A stretch of DNA of 64,000 nt from Rhodocyclales bacterium. Lineage in GTDB: Bacteria > Pseudomonadota > Gammaproteobacteria > Burkholderiales > Rhodocyclaceae. A program made the translations under genes and the position numbers. The notes beneath the pieces were generated by a model. That model worked only from the letters and a program-made list of their open reading frames with translations. It was not told the DNA's origin and searched no databases. The DNA lies in the NCBI GenBank assembly GCA_016235805.1, contig JACRIY010000001.1, positions 25,581-89,580 on the forward strand, written 5' to 3'. The stretch's first letter is position 1; each line of letters starts with the position of its first letter. Below are positions 36,931-45,909 of the stretch, in pieces.

Positions 36931-39018
36931 ATGACCTCCCGCCGCCGCTTCATCCAGGCCCTCGCCGCAATCCCGCCGGCGCTGTCGTTCCGTCCTGTCT
37001 GGGCGGCCAATCCCGCGTCGCCCGATCCATCGCGCCTGGCGTTGATCATCGGCAACAGCGCCTATCGCGATTCGCCGCTGGTCAATCCGGCCAACGACGC
37101 GAAGGCGGTCGGCGGCCTTTTTGCCCAGGCCGGCTTCACCGTTGACTCGCATCTGAACGCCACGCGGGCCGACATGATGGCGGCCATCGAGCGCTTCGGC
37201 GCCGCCGCGAAGCGCCCGGACACGAAGCTGGTGGTGTTCTATTACGCTGGCCACGGCGCCCAGCTCGACTGGCGCAACTACCTGCTGCCGGTCGATGCCG
37301 TGGTGCAAAAGCAGGACGACATGAAGCAGCGCTGCGTCGACCTCGGCCTGCTGCTCGGCCAGTTGACCGCGGCCAAGGACAAGACCTTTGTCATCATCCT
37401 CGACGCCTGCCGCAACAACCCCTTCGGCAGCGCCTACCGCCCGGAACAAAAAGGCCTCTCGCAGTTCGATGCGCCGGTCGGCAGCCTGCTCGCCTACGCC
37501 ACCTCGCCGGGCAACGTGGCCTCCGATGGCGAGGGGCAGAACGGTCTGTACACCGAGCACCTGGTGCGCGAACTGGGCCGCCGCGGCACCCGGGTCGAGG
37601 ACGCCCTGAAACGCGTGCGCCTCAATGTCAGGCTGGCCTCGAACGGCGCCCAGATTCCCTGGGAAACCACCTCGCTTGAAGGCGACGTGTTCATTTTCAA
37701 CGGCGAAACCGGCAAGCTCAGCGAAGCCGAAATCGAAAAGCAGCTCGAAGCCGATGTGACCGAGTGGACGCGGATCAAATCATCGAAACAAGCCGATGAC
37801 TGGATCAACTATCTGCGCAATTATCCCAACGGCCGCTTCGCCGAAATCGCCCAGATGCGCCTGGCCCGGCTACTGGCCGAGGCCGAACAACTCGCCGCCG
37901 AAAAGCGGCTGGAGGAGGAACGGCGCGCGCGCGAGGAACAGCAACGACTGGAAAGCGAGCGCCAGGAGCGCGAGCGCGTCGAACGCGAACGGCTGCGCCT
38001 GGCCGAAGAACAGCGCCTCGCCGCCGAGCGCAAGCAGCAGCAGGAACGCGAGTTCCAGGAACTGCGCAAGCGCCAGGCCGAGCAGAAGAATCTCGAAGCC
38101 AGGCGCCAGTTGGAGCGCGAGCACCAGGAGCGCGAACGGCTGAGGATCGCCGAAGAGAAGCGCCTGGCAGAGGAACGCGAACGACAGGAACGGCAGCGCG
38201 TCGCCGCGGAGCAACAACGCGCCGAACAGGAACGCCAGCGTCGCGCGGAGGAAAATAAGCGCCTGGCGGACGAAGAACAGGCCCGCCGGCAAGCCGCAGC
38301 CGCCCCGCAATTGGTGCCGGCCCCGCCGGAACCGGCAGCCACCGCAAGTACGCCAGCGAGCAGACTGCAACAACCCACCGCGCCGAGCGGCGCTTCGCCG
38401 ATCGAAATCCACGCCGGCGTGGCCGTACCGGTGCTGATTCCGCCCTCGGCCAATCCCTACTCGGCCGGACGTTTCCCGCTGGGTCGCATCTTCACGGTCG
38501 GCGACACGGCAACCATCAGGCTGTCCGACATCCTGACCGGCGTGGAGGAGCGGGTTTACAGCCCGCGTGTGACGCGCGTGGATTACGACGAGGACCGGGT
38601 CGAGTACAACAATGGCCAATCGATTACGGACCTGATGGGAAACTTTATCAAGAACGGCCCGATCGCATTCGATTCCCCGGTGCAGTTCATACCCGCCGAA
38701 CTTCAGGTCGGCAAGAAATGGACTGCCGCTTTTCGCAGAACCCTTAACGGCAGGCAGTCGAACGCCTACTATGATTTTCATATCGTGAAGCGCGAAACCA
38801 TTGCCGTTCCGGCGGGAAGCTTCGACACCTTCCTGATCGAAGGAAACGGTTGGAACCTCACCGCGAGCGTGCGGCTTGAGGCAAGGCTCTGGCTGGTGCC
38901 GGGCATCAATTTCGTGATCAAGCGCGAATTCATCACCCACGGCCGGAACAGCCGCTTCGGCCAGACCGAAAGGCACGAACTCGTGTCCTTGCGGCAGCGA
39001 ACCCGGGGCGTCTTGTAA
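36931..39018 (+). CDS. Tat-exported caspase-like (peptidase C14) protein with long coiled coil
   Basis: This 695-residue protein has a twin-arginine signal (TSRRRFIQ, then a hydrophobic stretch to about 25), so it is exported folded. Residues 32-255 form a caspase p20-type domain: RLALIIGNSAYRDSPLVNPANDA, catalytic His108 in YYAGHG and Cys160 in LDACRNNPF. An SKQADDWINYLRNYPNGRFAE helical segment follows. Residues about 310-460 are an extremely charged coiled coil rich in Glu, Arg and Gln. A Pro/Ala-rich linker and a C-terminal beta-rich domain (about 510-695) complete it. It is an orphan by neighbourhood; substrate and role are unknown. Confidence 0.85.
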   Translation: MTSRRRFIQALAAIPPALSFRPVWAANPASPDPSRLALIIGNSAYRDSPLVNPANDAKAVGGLFAQAGFTVDSHLNATRADMMAAIERFGAAAKRPDTKLVVFYYAGHGAQLDWRNYLLPVDAVVQKQDDMKQRCVDLGLLLGQLTAAKDKTFVIILDACRNNPFGSAYRPEQKGLSQFDAPVGSLLAYATSPGNVASDGEGQNGLYTEHLVRELGRRGTRVEDALKRVRLNVRLASNGAQIPWETTSLEGDVFIFNGETGKLSEAEIEKQLEADVTEWTRIKSSKQADDWINYLRNYPNGRFAEIAQMRLARLLAEAEQLAAEKRLEEERRAREEQQRLESERQERERVERERLRLAEEQRLAAERKQQQEREFQELRKRQAEQKNLEARRQLEREHQERERLRIAEEKRLAEERERQERQRVAAEQQRAEQERQRRAEENKRLADEEQARRQAAAAPQLVPAPPEPAATASTPASRLQQPTAPSGASPIEIHAGVAVPVLIPPSANPYSAGRFPLGRIFTVGDTATIRLSDILTGVEERVYSPRVTRVDYDEDRVEYNNGQSITDLMGNFIKNGPIAFDSPVQFIPAELQVGKKWTAAFRRTLNGRQSNAYYDFHIVKRETIAVPAGSFDTFLIEGNGWNLTASVRLEARLWLVPGINFVIKREFITHGRNSRFGQTERHELVSLRQRTRGVL

Positions 39019-39106
39019 CAAGCGTCGCCCGTTCGCTGCCCCGGCCGCCAGCGGTGATAAGATTCGCCGCCTTCACGCGCACCCTCGACGGTGCATCACC
39101 CGCCCA

Positions 39107-40474
39107 ATGCCACCGTTCCGCCGCCTCGCACTGCTGCTGCTACTGCTCACGGCTTCGGCCCATGCCGAGCAGGCGCTCCAATTGACCGCCGAACTGACCC
39201 CGAATCCGACCCTGGGTTTCGCTCCGGCGCCGTCGACCGTGGTGCCGCTGCTGCCCGATCCCTCGCAGGAAGTGCGCGACGAACTGCCGCCGATCCCGAC
39301 CATCGATCTCACCACGCCGCCGGACGACCTCTGGCAGCGCATGCGCAACGGCTTTTCCATGCCGGACCTGGACAGCCCGCTGGTGGCCGACCGCCAGGCC
39401 TGGTACCTGAACCGGCCCGACCTGTTGAAGCGCATCTTCGAGCGCAGCCGGCGCTACCTGCACCACATCGTCAGCGAACTGGAAAAGCGCGGCATGCCGA
39501 CCGAACTGGCCCTGCTGCCGGTGGTAGAGAGTTCCTTCAACCCGTTGGCCTATTCCTCGGCGCGCGCGCTGGGCATGTGGCAGTTCATCCCGGCCACCGG
39601 CAAGACCTACAAGCTGCAGCAGAACGCCTGGTTCGACCAGCGCCGCGACATCGTCGCCTCCACCGGCGCCGCGCTCGACTACCTGCAGACCATCTACGAG
39701 ATGCACGGCGACTGGCACCTCGCGCTGGCCTCCTACAACTGGGGCGAGAACGCGGTCGGTCGCGCCGTGGCGAAGAACCAGGCCAGGGGACTGCCGACCG
39801 ACTACCGCAACCTGAAGATGCCGGCCGAAACCGCCTACTACGTGCCCAAGCTGCAGGCGATCAAGAACATCATTGCCCAGCCGCAACTGTTCGGCATCAC
39901 GCTCGACCCGATTCCCAATCGCCCCTACTTCGCCACGGTGGAGCGCAGCGAGAACATGGACATCGCGCTCGCCGCGCGCCTGGCCGAAATTCCGGTCGAG
40001 GAATTCATCGCGCTGAATCCGGCCTACAGCCGGCCGGTGATGCCGAGCGCGGCCAACAGCCCGCTGGTGCTGCCGGCCGACAAGGTGCAGACCTTCCTCG
40101 CCAACCTGCAGCAGCACGAGGCCCAGGACAAGCCGCTGACCGCCTGGTTCACGCACAGCCTGAAGAAGGGCGAGAAGCTCGAAGCGGTGGCCAAGCGCTA
40201 CGGACTCACCCTGGCTCGCCTCAAGCAGCTCAATGGCATCAATGCCAAGACCAAGGTGGCGCCCGGCCTCGGCCTGCTGGTGCCGGGCAAGGACGCCATC
40301 GGCCACGAAGCGCTGGCGGCGCGCCTGCCGCAGACGCCGGTCGCCCCACCGAAGGCGGTCAAGGCGAAGAAGGGCAAGGCAGGCAAGGCTGTCGGCAAAT
40401 CCACCGGCAAGCCGAAAAGAGGCGCGATCACGGTGAAGATCCGCAAGCCTGCACCCAAGCCGAAGCAGCGCTGA
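39107..40474 (+). CDS. mltD: Membrane-bound lytic murein transglycosylase D-like
   Basis: The 455-residue protein has a signal peptide (MPPFRRLALLLLLLTASAHA) and an SLT domain at about 115-260 with catalytic Glu141 in LPVVESSFNPLA, GMWQFIPATGKTYKL, DQRRDIVASTGAALDYL and LALASYNWGENAVGRA. This is the MltD/family 1D pattern that cleaves peptidoglycan glycosidic bonds. One LysM-like module (about 345-390, SLKKGEKLEAVAKRYGLTL) follows. The C-terminus is a strongly basic Lys/Pro-rich tail. MltD usually carries two LysM modules and a lipobox; the lipobox is not evident, so it may be periplasmic. Confidence 0.88.
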   Translation: MPPFRRLALLLLLLTASAHAEQALQLTAELTPNPTLGFAPAPSTVVPLLPDPSQEVRDELPPIPTIDLTTPPDDLWQRMRNGFSMPDLDSPLVADRQAWYLNRPDLLKRIFERSRRYLHHIVSELEKRGMPTELALLPVVESSFNPLAYSSARALGMWQFIPATGKTYKLQQNAWFDQRRDIVASTGAALDYLQTIYEMHGDWHLALASYNWGENAVGRAVAKNQARGLPTDYRNLKMPAETAYYVPKLQAIKNIIAQPQLFGITLDPIPNRPYFATVERSENMDIALAARLAEIPVEEFIALNPAYSRPVMPSAANSPLVLPADKVQTFLANLQQHEAQDKPLTAWFTHSLKKGEKLEAVAKRYGLTLARLKQLNGINAKTKVAPGLGLLVPGKDAIGHEALAARLPQTPVAPPKAVKAKKGKAGKAVGKSTGKPKRGAITVKIRKPAPKPKQR

Positions 40475-40553
40475 AGCAGAGGCGAAGCCAAAATTCAGTG
40501 CAGGCTAACGCCGGATCCATCGGCGTCAAGCGCAACGGCCATAGCTGCGCGGC

Positions 40554-42515
40554 TCAGCCCGCCTTGAAGCAGCGCACCACCTGCGTCGCGCCGACGCGGG
40601 TTTCCCCCGGGTAGTCACGCTTGCATTCATCATCCGCGAGCGGGCAGCGCGGATGGAAGTGGCATCCCGCCGGAGGTTTTGCCGCCGAGGGCATGTCGCC
40701 CGCCAGCTTCGGCGCGTCGCCGCGCACGCCATCGACGCGCGGCACGGCCGCCAGCAGCGCCTGCGTGTAGGGATGGCGCGGGCTGCGCAGTACCTCTTCC
40801 GCCGAGCCGCTTTCGACGACGCGGCCGAGGTACATCACCGCCACGTCGTGGGCCAGGTAATCCACCACCGCGATGTTGTGCGTAATGAACAGGTAGGCCA
40901 GCTTCAGGTCGCGCTGCAGGTCGGAAAGCAGGTTGAGGATCTGCGCCTGCACCGACACATCCAGCGCCGAGGTCGGCTCGTCGCAGATCAGCAGTTGCGG
41001 ATTCACCGCCAGGGCGCGGGCGATCGCGATGCGCTGGCGCTGGCCGCCGGAGAACTCGTGCGGATAGCGCGTCGCCATGTCGGCGCGCAGGCCGACCTGC
41101 TCCAGCAACGGGCCGATCTTCGCCGCCACATTGGCGTCCCCGGTTGCCAATGCCTGCATGCCTTCGGCGATGATCTCGCCGACGCGCAGGCGCGGGTTGA
41201 GCGAGGCGAAGGGATCCTGGAATACCATCTGCATTTTCGCGCGCAGCGGCCGCAGCTCCTGCGTCGACCGGGTGGTGAGTTCGTCGCCGGCGAGGCGCAC
41301 GCTGCCGCCGGTGGGGCGGATCAGTTGCAGCATGGCCTTGCCGGCGGTGGTCTTGCCGCAGCCGGATTCGCCGACCAGCGCCAGGGTGCGTCCGGGCATC
41401 AGTTGCAGCGACATGCCATCGACCGCGCGCACGGCGCCCACGGCGCGTTGCAGGAGGCCGCGCCGGATCGGGAAATGCACCTGCAGGTCGCGCACCTCGA
41501 GCAGGGGCGGCGTTGCCGCTTCGGACGCCGTGTCGCCAGCGCCGACTCTTGAACTGACTGCCGGCGCGGCGCCGGGCAGATGGCAGCGCACGCGCTGCCC
41601 GGCGTCGACCTCGCGCCATGGCGGCAGCTCCGTCGAACAGACCGGCATGACTTCGCCGCAGCGGTCGGCGAAGCGGCACCCGATGTGGCGCACATCCGCC
41701 GCCGGCACGCTGCCCGGAATCGTCGTCAGCCGCCCGCCGCGATTGGCGGCATCCGGCAGCGCCGCGAACAGGCGCACCGAATAGGGATGCGCCGGCCGAG
41801 AGAAAAAGGCTTCGCGCGATGCCTCCTCGACCAGTTGCCCGGCATACATGACGCCGATGCGGTCGGCCATGCGCGCCACCACGCCGAGGTCGTGCGTGAT
41901 CAGCAGCAGCGCCATGCCCTGCGTGCGCCGCAGTTCGTCGAGCAGGTCGAGCACCTGCGCCTGTATCGTCACGTCCAGCGCCGTGGTCGGCTCGTCGGCG
42001 ATCAGCAGGCGCGGCGAACCGGCCAGCGCGATGGCGATCATCACGCGCTGGCGCAGGCCGCCGGAAAGCTGGAAAGGGAATTCGTCGAGGCGGCGAACGG
42101 GGTCGGGAATGCCTACCTGCTCCAGCAGTTCCGCGGCGCGCGCGCGCGCCGCCGCGCCATTGAGCTTTGCGTGCAAATGCAGGGACTCGCAGATCTGGCG
42201 GCCGACGGTCAGCACCGGATTGAGGCTGGTCGCCGGCTCCTGAAAGATCATGCCGATGCCGCCGCCGCGAACGTCGCGCATGCCGGACTCGGGCAAGGCC
42301 AGCAGGTCCGTGCCCTCGAAGCTGACGCTGCCGAATGCCACCTCCGCCGCTGCTGGCAGCAGGCGCATCAGGCCCAGCGCCGTCATCGACTTGCCGCAGC
42401 CGGATTCGCCGAGCAGCGCATAGCACTCGCCTGCGGCGATGTCGAAGCTGACGCCATCCACCGGGCGCGCGGCGCGGATGTGAATCGCCAGGTCCCGTAC
42501 TTCCAGAATACTCAT
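40554..42515 (-). CDS. Peptide-type ABC transporter, fused double ATPase (YejF-like)
   Basis: This 653-residue protein fuses two oligopeptide-type ATPase domains. The first has Walker A GESGCGKSMT, signature LSGGLRQR and DEPTTALD; the second has GESGCGKTT, FSGGQRQR and DEPTSALD. Each has the cysteine-rich tail of Dpp/Opp ATPases (CRFADRCGEVMPVC and CHFHPRCPLADDEC), known to bind a cluster in some members. The inter-domain linker contains a dispersed-repeat copy (R-V-G-A-G-D-T-A). The start overlaps the permease stop (ATGA). It would energise the two permeases upstream. Confidence 0.92.
   Translation of the reverse strand: MSILEVRDLAIHIRAARPVDGVSFDIAAGECYALLGESGCGKSMTALGLMRLLPAAAEVAFGSVSFEGTDLLALPESGMRDVRGGGIGMIFQEPATSLNPVLTVGRQICESLHLHAKLNGAAARARAAELLEQVGIPDPVRRLDEFPFQLSGGLRQRVMIAIALAGSPRLLIADEPTTALDVTIQAQVLDLLDELRRTQGMALLLITHDLGVVARMADRIGVMYAGQLVEEASREAFFSRPAHPYSVRLFAALPDAANRGGRLTTIPGSVPAADVRHIGCRFADRCGEVMPVCSTELPPWREVDAGQRVRCHLPGAAPAVSSRVGAGDTASEAATPPLLEVRDLQVHFPIRRGLLQRAVGAVRAVDGMSLQLMPGRTLALVGESGCGKTTAGKAMLQLIRPTGGSVRLAGDELTTRSTQELRPLRAKMQMVFQDPFASLNPRLRVGEIIAEGMQALATGDANVAAKIGPLLEQVGLRADMATRYPHEFSGGQRQRIAIARALAVNPQLLICDEPTSALDVSVQAQILNLLSDLQRDLKLAYLFITHNIAVVDYLAHDVAVMYLGRVVESGSAEEVLRSPRHPYTQALLAAVPRVDGVRGDAPKLAGDMPSAAKPPAGCHFHPRCPLADDECKRDYPGETRVGATQVVRCFKAG
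41526..41551 (-). repeat. 26-bp dispersed repeat, copy I (ATPase linker)
   Basis: One mismatch to the consensus; read on the minus strand as V-G-A-G-D-T-A in the flexible linker between the two ATPase domains. Confidence 0.75.
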
Positions 42516-43888
42516 GCCGACGACCTCGGATCGAAGGCGTCGCGAACGGCGTCGGCGAACAGGTTGGCGGCCAGCACCAGGGCGAACATGATGAAAAATG
42601 CCGCAACGAGTGACCACCATACGATGGGATCACGCGCCAATTCCCAACGCGCCGTGTTAATCATGGAGCCGAAGCTCACCGTATTCGGGTCGACTCCGAT
42701 GCCAATGGCAGACAACACGGCCTCAGCCAACACGAGCCCAGTAAAGTCCATCACAACCGCAATCACTACGATGTGCATCAAATTGGGCAGGATATGGCGC
42801 AACATGATGGCGAAGCGACCGACGCCAAAGGCCTGCGCCGCCTGGACGTATTCCAGCTCGCGAAGCTTCAGCGTCTCGCCACGCAATAGCCGAGCGAGTC
42901 CCGTCCAGCCCGTAACTCCGAGGATCGCGCAAAGCGCCAGGAACCGCGCGTCTGCTCGCTCGGCGGTCGTAGCAAACCAATCTGGATGGGTATCGATAAT
43001 CACCTGCATCATCAGCACCCCCGCTGCGATCAGCAGCACGCCGGGGATTGAGGAGAGCGTGGTGTATAGATACTGGATCAGGTCGTCCACCCAACCACCA
43101 ACGTAGCCCGCCAGTATCCCCAGCAGAATCGCAGCCGGCAGCATGATCAGCGTCGCCAGAGTACCAATCAAGAGGCTGGTACGTATTGCCTTGAACGAAA
43201 GGTATAGAACATCCAGTCCCACCTTGTCGGTGCCGAAGACATGGTAGCTACCGCCGAGCGACATCGCGACGCCAAACAACAGCAGGATGGGCAACATCGT
43301 AAGAATCACGGGGCGCATCGCCGTACCGTCAGCGCCGACTTTCAGCATTTCGATGAATTCAAGGCCGCGCACCTTGCACCACACGCTGACCAGCAACAAC
43401 CAGATAACCAAACCTCCCGCACAGCCGCGCGAGACTCGCAGCGCGATGTCGAACTCATGACTGGAGAGATCCTGTCCGAGGTGCGCGCCGCCATGTTTCA
43501 AGCGCGGGAACTCGCGCTGTGCCGAATCCGCCAGCGCTTCCTTGGAGTAGAGATGCGTCGCCAGCGGCGCCGAGTAGGTCTTCTCGCTACGCGCGCGCAG
43601 ATCGGAGAGCAACGCGTCAAGCACCGAACTCACGTCGACCGCGTATCTGGCCGGCACTCCTGGCTGATCGGGCAACCGCTCCCGAAAATGCAATGAATCG
43701 AGCAGGCCGATCAGGACGAAGACAGCCAGTACTGTCGCCGCCGCCATCGCCACGCCATCCTTCAGCACCCGCCCCCAGGCCGCGCGCAGGGGCTCCTGGC
43801 GGCGCGCCCACAGCGCCAGCGCGATGATTGTCGCAATCAGGATGAAGAGCAGCGCGTCCGACCAGAGCAGCACGGGCTGAAAGCTCAT
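42512..43888 (-). CDS. Peptide-type ABC transporter permease (DppC/YejE-like), extended
   Basis: At 458 residues this is longer than ordinary DppC/OppC permeases (about 300). The C-terminal 260 residues hold the transport core with the EAA-like loop (YVQAAQAFGVGRFAIMLRHILPN) and GIGVDPNTVSFGSMI. The N-terminal 190 residues add two or three hydrophobic helices and a periplasmic segment (FRERLPDQPG to LSSHEFDIALRV). The extension resembles YejE-type permeases. The DNA from about 42,590 to 43,460 looks less GC-rich than its neighbours. ATGA overlaps join it to genes on both sides. Confidence 0.85.
   Translation of the reverse strand: MSFQPVLLWSDALLFILIATIIALALWARRQEPLRAAWGRVLKDGVAMAAATVLAVFVLIGLLDSLHFRERLPDQPGVPARYAVDVSSVLDALLSDLRARSEKTYSAPLATHLYSKEALADSAQREFPRLKHGGAHLGQDLSSHEFDIALRVSRGCAGGLVIWLLLVSVWCKVRGLEFIEMLKVGADGTAMRPVILTMLPILLLFGVAMSLGGSYHVFGTDKVGLDVLYLSFKAIRTSLLIGTLATLIMLPAAILLGILAGYVGGWVDDLIQYLYTTLSSIPGVLLIAAGVLMMQVIIDTHPDWFATTAERADARFLALCAILGVTGWTGLARLLRGETLKLRELEYVQAAQAFGVGRFAIMLRHILPNLMHIVVIAVVMDFTGLVLAEAVLSAIGIGVDPNTVSFGSMINTARWELARDPIVWWSLVAAFFIMFALVLAANLFADAVRDAFDPRSSA
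43319..43344 (-). repeat. 26-bp dispersed repeat, copy J (inside permease gene)
   Basis: Slightly degenerate; read on the minus strand as K-V-G-A-D-G-T-A in a cytosolic or periplasmic loop of the permease. Confidence 0.55.
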
Positions 43889-44862
43889 TTCAGGCGTACC
43901 CGCGGATCCGCGATGGTGTAGGAAATATCGGTTGCCAGCAGGCCGACGATGTAGAGCACCGAGCCGATGAAGACCATCGAGCGCACCACGGCGAAGTCCT
44001 GCGCGTTGATGGCGTCGATGGTGTAGCTGCCCAGGCCCGGAATGCCGAAGAAGGATTCAATTAGCAGGCTACCCATGAACAAGCTGGGAATCACTACGAC
44101 GACGCCGGTCAGGATCGGGATCATGGCGTTGCGCAGCACGTGACGGAACAGCACCACGCGTTCCGGCAGGCCCTTGGCACGCGCGGTGCGCACGTAGTCG
44201 CGGGTAATCTCTTCGAGGAAGATGGTACGGTACCAGCGGGTTGACGAACCGATCCCCGAGACAACGTTCACTAGCACCGGCAGAACGAGGAATTTCGCCG
44301 CATCAAGCCCGCCGCTGTAGCCCGAGATCGGCGCCAGGTGCCAGACCTTGGACACCAGCCATTGCCCGCCGATGATGTAGAACAGCCCCGAGATCGACAT
44401 CATCGCCACGCACAGCACCACCCCGGCGAAATCCAGCGTCGTGGCGCGGAAGAAGACCAGCAGCAGGGCAAAGGAAATCGCCACGAAGAGGCCGAGGACG
44501 AAGGTCGGCACCGCGATGGCGAGGCTCGGCCCCATGCGCGTGGTGATCTCGCGCGCGATGTCGCGGCCGTCGTCGGCGCGGCCGAAGTCGCCGACGAACA
44601 TGCGCACCGACTTGGCGAACAGGATGGTGTCGGTCAGCTTCGCGCCGCCCGCCGCCGCTGCGTTCCATACCAGCGGCTTGTCGTAGCCGCGCTCGGCCTT
44701 CCACTTCTGGATCGCTTCCGGCGTCACGCGCTTGACGCCGAGCTGCATGCGCGCCATGTCGTCCGGCGTATTGACCACGAAGAACAGCGCGAACGTAAGC
44801 AGGTTCACCCCGATCAGGATCGGGATCGCATACAGCAGGCGGCGGATTATGTAGGCAAGCAT
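43885..44862 (-). CDS. Peptide-type ABC transporter permease (DppB/YejB-like)
   Basis: This 325-residue inner-membrane permease has the DppB start (YIIRRLLYAIPILIGVNLLTF), the EAA-like cytosolic loop DYVRTARAKGLPERVVLFRHVLRN and a C-terminal FFGIPGLGSYTIDAINAQDF block. It pairs with the extended permease downstream. TGATG overlap with the upstream YdjM-like gene and ATGA with the next permease suggest one transcript. No substrate-binding protein is encoded in the cluster. Confidence 0.9.
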   Translation of the reverse strand: MLAYIIRRLLYAIPILIGVNLLTFALFFVVNTPDDMARMQLGVKRVTPEAIQKWKAERGYDKPLVWNAAAAGGAKLTDTILFAKSVRMFVGDFGRADDGRDIAREITTRMGPSLAIAVPTFVLGLFVAISFALLLVFFRATTLDFAGVVLCVAMMSISGLFYIIGGQWLVSKVWHLAPISGYSGGLDAAKFLVLPVLVNVVSGIGSSTRWYRTIFLEEITRDYVRTARAKGLPERVVLFRHVLRNAMIPILTGVVVVIPSLFMGSLLIESFFGIPGLGSYTIDAINAQDFAVVRSMVFIGSVLYIVGLLATDISYTIADPRVRLK

Positions 44863-45890
44863 CAGGGAGCCGGTTTGTCGCGTCCCAACAGCATAGCCAA
44901 AAAATCGCGTCGCATCGCGGGCGAAAACTCGTGGCGGCTGACGAATTCCGTCGCCGCGCCGGGGCCGCGCCATTGCAGGCCCCAGATCGGCGCGACGACG
45001 GAGGGTTGCATCGCATAGCGCGCATCGCCGACGAAACCGGGGCGCTGGCGATCGAGCACCAGGAAGCCGTCGGAAAAAGCCCGGAAGCGCTCGATGTCGT
45101 CCAGGCGCCGCATGTCGCCCGCCGCCACCGCCTGCGCGCCGGCCATGTCGAGCAGCGGCGCCGATTCGCCCGGATAGTGGCGCAGCGTCGGCCCGAGGTG
45201 GAAGGCATCGACCTGCACGCGGCCGTCATGCACATACAGCGCGCGCCACAGCAGCAGGTTGGCCATCGACGGCTTGACCGACAGTTGCGTCGCATTGTGG
45301 CCGCGCGCCTGCACCAGCGCCAGCGCCGCCGCCTCGCCGCGCTGCTGCTGCATGAAGCTCAGGCCGAAATAGGCCATGCCCAGCGCCAGGCCCCAGGCTA
45401 CGGCCTTCGATCGCGGATCGCGCAAGAAAAGGAATAGCGGCAGCGCGAGGAGGAGCGTGAACACCGGATCGACCACCGCGATCAGGTTCCAGGCTTCGCG
45501 CCGCTGCAGCACGGGCAGCCAGAGGTGGGTGCCGTAACTGGTGCAGGCGTCGAGCAGCGGGTGCGCGAGGTAGGCGACGAAGCAGCACAGGTAGAGCCGC
45601 CAGAAGCCCAGGCGCCGGCGCAAAAACGGCCACAGCAGCGCCGCCGCGACCAGCGCGCCGAGCGGCACGAAGGCCAGCGCATGGGTGAAATGGCGGTGGT
45701 AGTCGAGCACCAGCAGCGCATCGGCGCCGCTCTGGATCAGGGCATCGGCATCGGGCAGCACGCCCGCCGCCGCGCCGGCGATGGCCGCTGAACGCCGTAG
45801 CGCCAGCGCCGACTCCTGGCCGCGGTAGCGCAGCGATACGACGCCGCTGGCCAGTGCGGCGCCCATGACGGCATGGGTCAGGATATCCAT
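44862..45890 (-). CDS. YdjM-like membrane-bound metal-dependent hydrolase
   Basis: The 342-residue protein starts MDILTHAVMGAA, the signature of the YdjM/YbcI-type membrane hydrolase family. Metal-binding His and Asp residues are seen in ILTHA, LPDADALI, DYHRHFTHAL and YLAHPLLDACTSYGTHLW. Four or five transmembrane helices occupy the first 230 residues. The C-terminal soluble part (about 230-342) is extra. Family members are often regulated by LexA or associated with lipid or cell-envelope turnover; the activity is unproven. It is translationally coupled to the ABC permease genes, an uncommon association. Confidence 0.82.
   Translation of the reverse strand: MDILTHAVMGAALASGVVSLRYRGQESALALRRSAAIAGAAAGVLPDADALIQSGADALLVLDYHRHFTHALAFVPLGALVAAALLWPFLRRRLGFWRLYLCCFVAYLAHPLLDACTSYGTHLWLPVLQRREAWNLIAVVDPVFTLLLALPLFLFLRDPRSKAVAWGLALGMAYFGLSFMQQQRGEAAALALVQARGHNATQLSVKPSMANLLLWRALYVHDGRVQVDAFHLGPTLRHYPGESAPLLDMAGAQAVAAGDMRRLDDIERFRAFSDGFLVLDRQRPGFVGDARYAMQPSVVAPIWGLQWRGPGAATEFVSRHEFSPAMRRDFLAMLLGRDKPAP
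45793..45817 (-). repeat. 26-bp dispersed repeat, copy K (degenerate)
   Basis: The core GCGCCAGCGCCGACTCC is intact and the left part degenerate; read in a different protein frame within the YdjM-like gene. Confidence 0.45.
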
Positions 45891-45909
45891 GCGCGAATGA
45901 TAGAGCCTC

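Noticed and set aside
36931..38500. Assembly or frameshift artefact in the low-complexity coiled coil of the caspase-like gene
   Set aside because: The frame stays open for the whole gene with a coherent C-terminal domain, so the coiled coil appears genuine.
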